DNA of 64,000 bases, from assembly GCA_021298315.1 (NCBI GenBank), contig JAJTFC010000003.1, positions 1 to 64,000 on the forward strand, in the 5' to 3' direction. Of this stretch, positions 26,733 to 34,991 are shown one piece after another (positions within the stretch are counted from its first letter, which is position 1; the number at the start of each line of letters is the position of its first letter). This DNA comes from Planctomycetaceae bacterium. GTDB lineage: Bacteria; Planctomycetota; Planctomycetia; Pirellulales; Pirellulaceae. The notes under the pieces were generated by a model, which saw only the letters and a list, made by a program, of their open reading frames with translations, did no database searches and was not told the origin of the DNA. The position numbers were made by a program, and so were the translations under genes.

Positions 26733-27789
26733 ACATCCCCAATACGACGCCAACGATCGCTTGGCCATCCTCTTGCACGGTGGTATCACTGGCATCCATG
26801 GCAAGACGGGTTTGGCGCTGCTGCGGTTTGCTCCTCAAAGGTGCGTGGTGGTCATCGATCGACTCACTGCGGGAGGCAACCTAGCAGAATTGACCGGGAT
26901 CCCTTTGGATCATCCGATCCCTATCGTGGCCAGCGCCCAAGAAGCACTCGCTTACAAACCGCAGACGCTTGCTCTGGGACTTGCAGCCCTCGGAGGGAAA
27001 CTGCCCGAGGATTGGATTCCCGACATGCAAGTCTCGCTTGGTGGTGGACTCAATATCCTAAACGGCCTGCACACCTCTTTAGCCAGCGATCCACGTTTGG
27101 CTCCCCATGTCCAAGAAGGCCACTGGATCTGGGATATACGCAAAGAACCCACCGGACTCGTCTCGGGTATGGGGCTTGCCCGACTCCTGGATTGCAAACG
27201 GATTCTTTTTGTCGGCACCGACATGTCGATCGGTAAGATGTCTGCAGCCATTGCGTTCCATAGAGCGGCAGTCGCCAAAGGTGTTCGTTCGAAATTCATG
27301 GCAACCGGGCAAACAGGGGTGATGCTCGAAGGCGATGGCATCCCTTTGGATGCCATCCGAGTCGACTTTGCTTCGGGTGCCGTTCAGCAAGAACTCATCG
27401 CATGCTCGCAAGATCGCGATGTGGTCTTTATCGAGGGGCAAGGTTCACTGCTGAACCCAGCATCGACTGCTACGCTCCCGCTTTTGCGTGGTGCCCAACC
27501 TACCGACTTGGTCGTGGTCCATCGAGCCCAAATGCATCATCTGCGGGACTTCAAATGGGTCAAGATTCCGCCTCTTAAGGATGTGGTTGCCATGTATGAA
27601 AGCATCGCATGCGCAGGAGGAGCGTTAGCGCCTGTGCGAGTTCGATGCATTGCGATCAACTCGCATGGACTAAGCGACGCGGAAGCCCGCTATGAGATCC
27701 AGAGAATCCAAGACGAGACAGGACTACCGACACAAGACGTTGTCCGCTGGGGAGCGGACAAACTGCTGCCTAGTTGCGGTATCGGTTGA
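26725..27789 (+). CDS. DUF1611 family protein (DgcN-like, D-glutamate N-acetyltransferase family)
   Basis: 354 residues. A P-loop-like motif GTDMSIGKMS at 164-173 is the hallmark of the DUF1611 C-terminal domain, with GQGSLLNPASTATLPLL further on and an N-terminal Rossmann-like domain with RLTAGGNLAELTGIP. GGAG lies 7 nt before the ATG, and the start overlaps the epimerase stop by 8 nt. DUF1611 proteins paired with such an epimerase have been described as DgcN, which acetylates D-glutamate so that DgcA can racemise it. Assignment to that reaction here is inferred from pairing. Confidence 0.85.
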   Translation: MPRHPQYDANDRLAILLHGGITGIHGKTGLALLRFAPQRCVVVIDRLTAGGNLAELTGIPLDHPIPIVASAQEALAYKPQTLALGLAALGGKLPEDWIPDMQVSLGGGLNILNGLHTSLASDPRLAPHVQEGHWIWDIRKEPTGLVSGMGLARLLDCKRILFVGTDMSIGKMSAAIAFHRAAVAKGVRSKFMATGQTGVMLEGDGIPLDAIRVDFASGAVQQELIACSQDRDVVFIEGQGSLLNPASTATLPLLRGAQPTDLVVVHRAQMHHLRDFKWVKIPPLKDVVAMYESIACAGGALAPVRVRCIAINSHGLSDAEARYEIQRIQDETGLPTQDVVRWGADKLLPSCGIG

Positions 27790-27803
27790 TTCAGGCGCCT
27801 TGC

Positions 27804-29222
27804 CTACTTTGCGATCTGATAAGCTCGGTTTCGGAACAGAAACTCTGTCAGATTTCCTTCGTGGGGTTGCAACCAATTGAGTCGATTCGTTGCAATCGAA
27901 CCGATGTTGAGTCGATCGATGTTCACAGCGTTGGTCAACTCGTCGATCCAAAGGGCATCATGGGTCAAAGCCGTACCGATGAGAGTCTGACCAATCGACT
28001 TGATCATGTCCTTTTGCGGACACTCGACGACCGATACGAACGGGAACATGTACTCCTTGGCAGCGACTCCTCGCGAGGGTGAATCTGCATGGATGACCAT
28101 CGGTCGCAGATACGCGCAGCGTTCCTTCTCGATGAGCCTTGGACCATACGAAGCGGTCATGTCGGTAACGCCCGATTCGGCAATATCTTGTTGGATCATC
28201 GCCCAAGTCCCTGTCGCCATTTGCTTGTTGGTAAAAGCGGCCAACTCGGCTTTGGGATCGGTAGGCGGAAGTGCTTCCATCGGCCCGATCTTGGCCGCAA
28301 TGGCCTCGGCAATCTTCTTGGTGTGACGAGAAGCCCAGATGCCCGAGCAGTTGATGCAACCGCGTCCGGAATTGCTCGCAACGCTCTCGACCATCATATC
28401 GAGATAGTCTTCCCATCGATCGACGATATCATCCCCCAAGAGGATCTTCGAGAACCCGGGACCGTGAGCTTGAACCCTCGGGTTTCCTGAATACTGCTGA
28501 ACCGTCTGGGCGCTTCCAAAGATCATGCTGCGTTCGCACTTGCTCATGATCGTCGAGCCGACATCGTGTCCACCTGGGTACAAGCAGAAGGCTTCTGCCG
28601 GAATTCCGGCTTGGATGAATGCGGAGATCATTCGGTAGGGGGTCCATGGCTCCTGGGAACCTGGTTTGAGAACCAGCCCAACCTGAAGCGGAACGGCAGG
28701 GAGCCACAGCGTGTGCACCCCTGGCGAGTTGTTTGGAAGAACCGCACCGAGCACCGGCGATTGGCACTGATAGCTGACCGTGACGCCTCGGCCCTCTTCC
28801 CCGTAACCTTGGGTGTAGACGCTCAGCGGCAGCCCCCTGGTTAGGCAATCGAGGATCTTGCCCATGTTGCTCAGTACAAAGCAGTTCTTCTTCATGTTGC
28901 TCTGGCACATGTGCTCAGGCAAACCTGTACTAGCCGACTGTTGATAGATAAAGTCGCTCACGCTCTGGATTCCATCACCAACCGGGAGTGGTTCATGCTC
29001 GAAAAGCTGCGCGGCTTTCTGGCACTTTTCGATGAGATCCTCGCACGAAAACTTACGAAGAGCTTTCCTGGCTTGCTCGGCCTTGCGCATATCGAGTTGC
29101 ACCATCCCGCCGGTGACTTGTCCGATCTTTGCGATCGCCTCACCGGTATCGAAATGGATCACGTCGAAGGTGTCTAGTGAGTTGTAGGGCTTGCCCCAAC
29201 GCAGTGGCTGAATGGTTAACAT
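27804..29222 (-). CDS. aldehyde dehydrogenase-family acyl reductase, partner of the adjacent adenylating enzyme
   Basis: 472 residues of the aldehyde dehydrogenase superfamily. The catalytic cysteine is probably Cys289 in NSGRGCINCSGIWAS, and the cofactor region is SPVLGAVLPNNSPGVH with LVLKPGSQEPWTP. The C-terminus PHEGNLTEFLFRNRAYQ is characteristic of a subgroup that goes with acyl-adenylating enzymes (EhpG-like, comparable to LuxC). With its partner (stop 31 nt upstream) it would reduce an activated carboxylate to the aldehyde using NAD(P)H. The substrate is unknown. Confidence 0.75.
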   Translation of the reverse strand: MLTIQPLRWGKPYNSLDTFDVIHFDTGEAIAKIGQVTGGMVQLDMRKAEQARKALRKFSCEDLIEKCQKAAQLFEHEPLPVGDGIQSVSDFIYQQSASTGLPEHMCQSNMKKNCFVLSNMGKILDCLTRGLPLSVYTQGYGEEGRGVTVSYQCQSPVLGAVLPNNSPGVHTLWLPAVPLQVGLVLKPGSQEPWTPYRMISAFIQAGIPAEAFCLYPGGHDVGSTIMSKCERSMIFGSAQTVQQYSGNPRVQAHGPGFSKILLGDDIVDRWEDYLDMMVESVASNSGRGCINCSGIWASRHTKKIAEAIAAKIGPMEALPPTDPKAELAAFTNKQMATGTWAMIQQDIAESGVTDMTASYGPRLIEKERCAYLRPMVIHADSPSRGVAAKEYMFPFVSVVECPQKDMIKSIGQTLIGTALTHDALWIDELTNAVNIDRLNIGSIATNRLNWLQPHEGNLTEFLFRNRAYQIAK

Positions 29223-29253
29223 GGGTCAATGGTTCTTTTCGAGGCTGATAGAT

Positions 29254-30384
29254 CTAGTACACGCCGACGGTCGTCGAGGAAGCGAAACCGTGGTAGGGCC
29301 GAACTCCTGAGACACCGTCCCAAGGGTACTTGGCAAAAGGCAATTCGCGTTCCCCTTCATCTCGTTCGAGGAAGCCTGGCACAAAGAACTCTTTGGTCAT
29401 GGTGTAGAGTTTCACTCGCCCAGTTTTTCCGTATTCGACGATCTTGTTGGAGTCATCGAATTCGACGATTTCGACCACGGCTCGGGGCTCGGGAGCATAA
29501 TAAGCGATCGTGTAATTGTCTTGGTCGGTGATCGGTCGCGAACAAGCCAATCCCATCAAGGTATTGCCGTAGGTGGGTGTCATGTACACACCGCTTTGTT
29601 CTGGGAGACCTTCGAGGAGTTCTTCGACACAGAACCGCGTCCATTGCGGAGTGAATTCCGTTCCGCCGGAGAAGATACCGGTGATGCCGCATTCACGGAT
29701 CGTGGTCCCCTTTTCGGCCAACCCCATCGCGAGGGCTTCGAGCAATTTTGGAGTGGCAAACATGCACTTGATGTTGTGGTTGGCTGTCAAGACGGTAATC
29801 GCTTGATCGATGCAGTGCTTCTTGTACTCCTCAAGATGCTCCATCCAACCCTTCTTGATGAGTTTGATCACCCAGCGGGGATCAAGGTCGATGCAAAAAC
29901 AGATACCTCCTCGATACTGACACAGGTGCTCGACGGCCAGTCGCAAACGCCTTGGCCCCGACGGACCGAGCATCAGCCAGTTGGCCCCCTTGGGAAAATA
30001 ATCGTCAGGGAGAGTATGGCTAAAGAGTTCGTAATCGATGCGGAAGTCATCGATCACAACACGACTCTTTGGGATCCCTGTGGTTCCGCCGGTTTCAAAC
30101 ACATAGGTTGGTTTTCCAGCGAGACCTTTTGGAATCCATCGCTCGACGGGTCCACCTCGGAGCCACTCGTCTTCGAACATGGGGAATTTCTTCAGATCGT
30201 CAAAGCCTTTGACTTCTTTGAGCGGATCGAACTTCAACTCCGCTTTCTTGCCAAGCCAAAAAGGGGAGCCAGTCGATTCGTGAAAATGCCACTGAACCGT
30301 CTCGTAAGTATGCTGATCGAGTCTTTTTTTGGCTTCAGAGATGTCGTTGGGGCTTGCTAGCCAAGCGGGGGAGGCGGAGGTCAT
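29254..30384 (-). CDS. acyl-adenylate-forming enzyme (EhpF/LuxE-like)
   Basis: 376 residues, shorter than ordinary acyl-CoA ligases and close to LuxE or EhpF in length. The nucleotide-binding motif ETGGTTGIPKS lies at 97-107; GIFSGGTEFTPQW and YMTPTYGNTLMG match the second and third adenylation motifs. Such enzymes activate a carboxylic acid with ATP for transfer to a partner. It is the first gene of a two-gene operon with the aldehyde dehydrogenase, so carboxylic acid reduction is the likely joint job. Confidence 0.78.
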   Translation of the reverse strand: MTSASPAWLASPNDISEAKKRLDQHTYETVQWHFHESTGSPFWLGKKAELKFDPLKEVKGFDDLKKFPMFEDEWLRGGPVERWIPKGLAGKPTYVFETGGTTGIPKSRVVIDDFRIDYELFSHTLPDDYFPKGANWLMLGPSGPRRLRLAVEHLCQYRGGICFCIDLDPRWVIKLIKKGWMEHLEEYKKHCIDQAITVLTANHNIKCMFATPKLLEALAMGLAEKGTTIRECGITGIFSGGTEFTPQWTRFCVEELLEGLPEQSGVYMTPTYGNTLMGLACSRPITDQDNYTIAYYAPEPRAVVEIVEFDDSNKIVEYGKTGRVKLYTMTKEFFVPGFLERDEGERELPFAKYPWDGVSGVRPYHGFASSTTVGVY

Positions 30385-30480
30385 GGTGGGTTGTAATTGG
30401 GGTTGGGAAGTTAAACAACAGAGCTAAAGCGTGCTTGTACACTGCGGATTGTAGCCTGTTTTCAAGGGGTGCCCACTGAC

Positions 30481-30522
30481 GCCCCTGCGGTTTTGTCGAT
30501 CCGCGCCGGTGCGAAAAGGGGC
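30481..30522. repeat. nested GC-rich inverted repeat after the hydrolase gene
   Basis: GCCCC (30481-30485) pairs with GGGGC (30518-30522) and encloses GCGG (30487-30490) pairing with CCGC (30501-30504). It lies between the hydrolase stop and the adenylating-enzyme start. There is no T-run on the minus strand, so it is not a typical intrinsic terminator. Confidence 0.35.
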
Positions 30523-30539
30523 TTCATTCGTGTTTCTTC

Positions 30540-31409
30540 TTATGAATCCGATCGGATCCAGTCCCCGATCGCAGCGTTGAGCAAGTCGCGTTTACCCCGG
30601 TAAGAGTGGTCTGCCTCAGGAATCACACTCAGGCGATGAGCCCCATGGTTGCCAGATTCAAAGGCATTGAGCAGATGCTGATCCATATCCCGAAAATTCA
30701 CCGATCCATGACGGACTTCCTGCTGGCCGAAAACCCACAAAGTCGGGACGTTGATCTCTGACCAGTAAGCAAAGTAATCGTACTTTTGACCGCTACCATA
30801 CTTATCCAAAAAAGTCTCGGCTGAGACCCAATTGGCCAATGGAAATCGAACTCGCATGATATGGTGAGGGAATCCTTTGTCGCACCAGGCTCTTGCCTCC
30901 TGCAACTGCTGGTCGAAGACCTCTCGTTTGGCTGAGTCGTTTAAAAGCAACTCGGTGTTGAGTCTCGGAGGAGAAACTGCCACGAATCTCGCAAGGTCCA
31001 GCGCGGCGACTCTCTCGGCATGGGCTAATGCATACGAAACCTTCACCGCCCCGAGCGAATGGGCAATGCATCCGATGTTCTGGTAACCCAATTGTTTGCA
31101 GAATCGAATCCAGGCTGCCAGATCGACCTGACCGTCAGAAATCGTTTCGAACATCGATCCCATACGGGCCGGATAGTCGGCAGACCCAAAGGTTGCAAGG
31201 TCATGGCCTCGGGTGTTGACTAACAGTGCATCGTGCCCAAGCCCTTGCACGCAGTGACCAAGCTCACTCAGGAGAGTGCTGCCGTAAAAGTTTCCGTTGA
31301 CCCCGTGAATGACAAGCCAAATCCAGCTGCGATCCCCGCTGGCACTCGATAGGAATCCGTGCAGTTTGATTCCGTCTTGGGTTTGAACATCAACCAGATG
31401 ACCGAGCAT
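30540..31409 (-). CDS. alpha/beta hydrolase
   Basis: 289 residues. LVIHGVNGNFYGS is the oxyanion region, GCIAHSLGAVKV the nucleophile elbow with Ser, and ADHSYRG near the C-terminus supplies the histidine; the acid is probably Glu or Asp around FGQQEVRHG. There is no signal peptide, so it is cytoplasmic. It resembles predicted acyl-esterases or serine aminopeptidase-type hydrolases. The substrate is unknown. ATG at 31409 is preferred to TTG at 31424. It follows the coiled-coil membrane gene by 39 nt and may share its transcript. Confidence 0.82.
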   Translation of the reverse strand: MLGHLVDVQTQDGIKLHGFLSSASGDRSWIWLVIHGVNGNFYGSTLLSELGHCVQGLGHDALLVNTRGHDLATFGSADYPARMGSMFETISDGQVDLAAWIRFCKQLGYQNIGCIAHSLGAVKVSYALAHAERVAALDLARFVAVSPPRLNTELLLNDSAKREVFDQQLQEARAWCDKGFPHHIMRVRFPLANWVSAETFLDKYGSGQKYDYFAYWSEINVPTLWVFGQQEVRHGSVNFRDMDQHLLNAFESGNHGAHRLSVIPEADHSYRGKRDLLNAAIGDWIRSDS

Positions 31410-31448
31410 CAGCGATCGATTCAATGGCTTTGACGATCGATCAAGCGA

Positions 31449-32924
31449 TCACTTTGGAGAAGCTTGGCCGTCTGGAGTTTGGAACAAGCCGGAGACTCTC
31501 CCTTTGCTTGGCGGGGGTGGTGGATCACGGCGTTTGAAATCGTCGGCACGCGTGGCGCTACCCAATGGTACGATGTCTTCATCGTTGGATCCGCGGAGAT
31601 ATCCCATGAGTTTATCGAGGTTGATCCGGCTAACACCCATCGACTTGGCCTGTTGCTCTAGTTCCAAGCGTCGCTTGCCCATGACTTCGCTGGCTGCGTC
31701 GAGTTGTCCACCGAGAACTTTGAATTCCTCGCCGACAACCAACCATCGCGTGTTGACGTTAAGGTTTCCTTCCATTCGTCCATCGGGACGCAAATCGACC
31801 GAGACATCGCCACCATTTTGAGCGATGAGAGCTTTGACCGTGTCACGGTCATCTTTGCCGTCACCGTTGATATCTAGCTTACCGACCAATCCAAAAGAAA
31901 CCTTGCGGCCTGGTTGCCACGCTGGGGAGTAGATTCGATCGCCTCGAAGGATCGTCGTTGGAAAGCGATCGGGCAATACTCGAGCGCGGGAAAGGTGATC
32001 GGTCTGCTGATTGACTTCCACCACCTCAAGGCGAGCCTTGGGTGCAACATCAGCCACCTTCGAAGTGTCGTCATCAAGGACAGCGAATCGAACGCCAGGA
32101 CGCAAGCCGTCGGCTCGGCCGAGGTTCAGATAAACCGTCTGACCACCGTCGACGACTTCGGTGATCTTCCCTTGGACGTATTGGAAGTCCTCGCCTTTGA
32201 TCTCTTCGAGTTGTTTGCCGAGTACTTCGTTCTGCTTGGCCAACTCATCTCGTTTTTTGGTCAACTTGTCAATCTCGGTAAGATAAGTTCTCTTTTCGGT
32301 TTCAGCTTGCTGTGCGAGCTTTTGACGATCTTGCTGGATCTTGGTGATCTCGTCTTGGCGCTCTTTCTCTTTTTGTGCGTAGGCGACTTGGGTCTGTTCG
32401 AGTTGCTGAGCGAGTTCATTGGCTCTTTTGCGCTCGGCCTCTCGGGCTTCGGTTTCCTGCTTAATCGTCGCGTCGTATTTGGCCTTGAGATCCTCTTCTC
32501 GTTTGGCTTGAGCGTCGACTTGTAGGTTCCGCTCGCGAACGGTTTGCATGAGGGTCTCAACGAGTTTGACATAGCTTTTATCGGTCACGTTTGGACCAAG
32601 AAGTCCCATGTCAGCGACATACTTCTTCTGGATGTCGGCGATCTCGGCATCGCCAGAGAACGATTGCGATAGCTGATCTAATCCAGCTTGGTCAAATGTT
32701 TTGGAACTGGCACCCAGAACTCTTTTGAGCAAGTCGGTTTTTTTTAATTCCTCTCGAAGCTTTCCATCGGAGTCCGATGCTTGGGCTTTCATTGCCTCTA
32801 CGGTCTTAGAATTGGTTCCGGATTGGAAGATTACGTAGCACAGAGCCCCGATAGACAGCAGGCTGACAAACGACATGACAATGACGTAAGCCTGCCAAAC
32901 ATACAAATTGCGATCGCGTGCCAT
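31449..32924 (-). CDS. membrane-anchored long coiled-coil protein, function unknown
   Basis: 491 residues: a short cytoplasmic start (MARDRNLYVWQAYV), one membrane helix (about 13-35, IVMSFVSLLSIGALCYVIF), a coiled coil rich in Glu, Gln and Lys over about 120-245, then a beta-rich domain beginning FQYVQGKITEVVDGGQTVYL. A low-complexity PPPPPSKGRVSGLF tail ends it. The layout resembles MreC-type proteins, but no specific similarity can be claimed. ATG at 32924 is chosen because GAGG lies 6-7 nt upstream; a TTG at 32930 does not have this. It has its own promoter candidate. Confidence 0.7.
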   Translation of the reverse strand: MARDRNLYVWQAYVIVMSFVSLLSIGALCYVIFQSGTNSKTVEAMKAQASDSDGKLREELKKTDLLKRVLGASSKTFDQAGLDQLSQSFSGDAEIADIQKKYVADMGLLGPNVTDKSYVKLVETLMQTVRERNLQVDAQAKREEDLKAKYDATIKQETEAREAERKRANELAQQLEQTQVAYAQKEKERQDEITKIQQDRQKLAQQAETEKRTYLTEIDKLTKKRDELAKQNEVLGKQLEEIKGEDFQYVQGKITEVVDGGQTVYLNLGRADGLRPGVRFAVLDDDTSKVADVAPKARLEVVEVNQQTDHLSRARVLPDRFPTTILRGDRIYSPAWQPGRKVSFGLVGKLDINGDGKDDRDTVKALIAQNGGDVSVDLRPDGRMEGNLNVNTRWLVVGEEFKVLGGQLDAASEVMGKRRLELEQQAKSMGVSRINLDKLMGYLRGSNDEDIVPLGSATRADDFKRRDPPPPPSKGRVSGLFQTPDGQASPK

Positions 32925-33301
32925 GAACAACCTCGATTACCGAGCTCCTGGTTTGAGACTCTAAATTCCATCTGTAGATCGTAAACAGGCTTGGCCCAAG
33001 CGTCAAATTTTCCGACGCTAAGTTTGGATTTTTCCAGCTTTACTGCCAATTAATCGGGCTTGATGGTTTTGTCCTGTTAAGCTTTGCCGACCGTGCGGGA
33101 TACGACGGCAATTGGCGATTCTCTGGAAAACTTGTCGAAACTGAAAGTCAAACGGCTAGCGCTGCATGAATTTCCCGAATAATTGACTTTGAGGAGACGG
33201 TAAGTTCCTGCTGAAGTGAAAAAACTCGCATTTTCAAGGCTGCTGAGTACGATGATACTTTCGGAAGCTTCCCTTTTTTAAGTCTTAGGTCGAGACCCAG
33301 C
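32925..33301. other. 377-bp divergent intergenic region
   Basis: The region separates the coiled-coil gene (minus) from the PQQ propeller gene (plus). It holds the promoter at 32978-33006. A palindrome GGAAGCTTCC followed by CTTTTTT lies near 33264-33280, too short for a confident terminator. No coding sequence, repeat array or RNA gene is seen. Confidence 0.6.
32978..33006 (-). promoter_or_regulatory. sigma70-type promoter for the coiled-coil gene, palindrome in spacer
   Basis: On the minus strand TTGACG (33006-33001), a 17-nt spacer and TACGAT (32983-32978) match the consensus at 5/6 and 4/6. The spacer carries the near-perfect palindrome CTTGGGCCAAG (32990-33000), placed as an operator would be. 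The predicted leader is about 47 nt. Confidence 0.5.
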
Positions 33302-34822
33302 ATGACCAACCAACAACCGATTGATTCTCGCCGTTTTGTGCACTTGCTCACGATACTTGCCATGTGCATGTTTGTCGGTTCATCCCGAGCGCAGATCAAC
33401 GAGCGATCGATTGCTCCTTTGGGTTTGGAGCTGATGTGGGAAAACAGCATCGGTGGTGCTGGACTTGCCCAGGGAGCCGACAGTCTCGTTGTTTGGCCCC
33501 ACTCGACAGACCGTCGCGAGTATGTCGATGTGTTTGTCGGAAATCGGCTGATTGAAAGAATCGATGCCAGGAGAGTTGACCGCGAGGCGCTCGACAAGAG
33601 GATCCTTGAAGGCAAGTCTTCTGGAGCTGTGCCTGTATTGGGTATCGAAGGGGCCAAGGCACAAGCCGACAAGCTGATCAAGACTTATGCTGTGCTTGGC
33701 AAAAAAGCCACCACCAAGGTCGTCAGCCAACCTGTGACCTATGTCGTCGGACTAGCGAGCAATGGCGTGGTCACTGCGATCGATGGAGAGACAGGAGAAC
33801 TGCTTTGGCAAAGCTCCGTACCCCGAGCTGACTTGAACATCTACGGTCCAGGTGTCTCGGATGATTTTGTCACGGTCGTCAATGGCAATGCATTCTACGC
33901 GATGGATCTCAAGACCGGCAACATGATCAATACCGGACGACTTGCCTTTACACCTGCAGGCTCGGCAGCATCGCTTGAAAAGCGGATCATTGTTCCTTCG
34001 ACCGAAGGACGTTTGGTGGGTTACAACGTCGACAATCCAGTGATCGCTCCGGTGATCCTTCGAGCAGGTGTCGAAAACCGCAATGGTCTATCGATCTCTG
34101 CAGATCGCGAATTCATGGCTTGGACATCCAAGAACGCCATGTATTTGGTCCACAATGAGAACGTGCCAAAGCTCTGGTCGAAGGTCAATCTCGACGAGCC
34201 ATTGGAGAGCAAGCCTATCGCGACGCCTCAAGGATTTTTATTCACAAGTATCTATGGAACGGTCATCCACGCTACAACGTCACGCACAGGCTCGTACCTC
34301 TGGCGAGTGAATCTTGCCATGCCGACGAATCGAACCCCAGTAAGCGATGGCAAGCATGCGTTCATCCTCTCGGACGACGGACGCTTAGTGGCTTTGGATC
34401 TCAAGACTGGTACTCAGCTTTGGGGTAGCTATGTTGGGCACGTCGATCAAATCCTGGGTGTGGGCAAAGAGCACTTGTATGTACAAAACGATCGAGGCTC
34501 ACTCAGTCGGCTACGAGTCTCCGATGGCCAAGTCGATGGAGCATCCCCTGCATTGGTTGACGTGGTGATACCCAATAGCATCACAGACCGTTTGTTCATT
34601 GCAACCAGGGACGGACACATCAGTTGCATGCGGGAACAAGGGGCCTTGCAACCAACGATTTTTAATCCTAGCAAGAAGACCGCTGAAGCTACAAAAGCAG
34701 GTGCGGGTGGCCCGGGTGCGAAACCTGCAGCCCCCCCAAAAACCAGCAACGACGATATTTTCGGAGCTCCCTCGTCGGCTCCTGTCGGTGCTAGTAGCGA
34801 CGATCCCTTCGGTGCTCCGTAG
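33302..34822 (+). CDS. secreted PQQ-like beta-propeller protein with Pro/Ala tail
   Basis: 506 residues. Signal peptide LLTILAMCMFVGSSRAQ, with cleavage after about residue 31. Propeller blades show the family's pattern (VVTAIDGETGELLWQSS, YAMDLKTGNMINTG, GRLVALDLKTGTQLW). Residues from about 455 are Ala/Pro-rich and end in two related motifs, DDIFGAP and DDPFGAP, a tail seen repeatedly in planctomycete secreted proteins. A cofactor is not evident; a scaffold or quinoprotein-like role is possible. dnaB follows after 169 nt. Confidence 0.82.
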   Translation: MTNQQPIDSRRFVHLLTILAMCMFVGSSRAQINERSIAPLGLELMWENSIGGAGLAQGADSLVVWPHSTDRREYVDVFVGNRLIERIDARRVDREALDKRILEGKSSGAVPVLGIEGAKAQADKLIKTYAVLGKKATTKVVSQPVTYVVGLASNGVVTAIDGETGELLWQSSVPRADLNIYGPGVSDDFVTVVNGNAFYAMDLKTGNMINTGRLAFTPAGSAASLEKRIIVPSTEGRLVGYNVDNPVIAPVILRAGVENRNGLSISADREFMAWTSKNAMYLVHNENVPKLWSKVNLDEPLESKPIATPQGFLFTSIYGTVIHATTSRTGSYLWRVNLAMPTNRTPVSDGKHAFILSDDGRLVALDLKTGTQLWGSYVGHVDQILGVGKEHLYVQNDRGSLSRLRVSDGQVDGASPALVDVVIPNSITDRLFIATRDGHISCMREQGALQPTIFNPSKKTAEATKAGAGGPGAKPAAPPKTSNDDIFGAPSSAPVGASSDDPFGAP

Positions 34823-34991
34823 AGATCCCAGCAATACAATCACGACTGCAGAGCGGTTAAAGGCCGGAATGGTGGCCGGCTAACTCCAGAGCCACAAAAT
34901 CTAGGCTTTGCATTTTTCTAACGAGCAAGTCGGATAGAATCTGGCCAATGAGTTTCCCCAGGAGCATCAGACCCAGACGGAGCGGTGGATC

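Noticed and set aside
33264-33280. GGAAGCTTCC followed by CTTTTTT as a terminator upstream of the PQQ gene
   Set aside because: A 10-bp palindrome without a loop cannot form a stable terminator hairpin, and no gene in that direction ends there.
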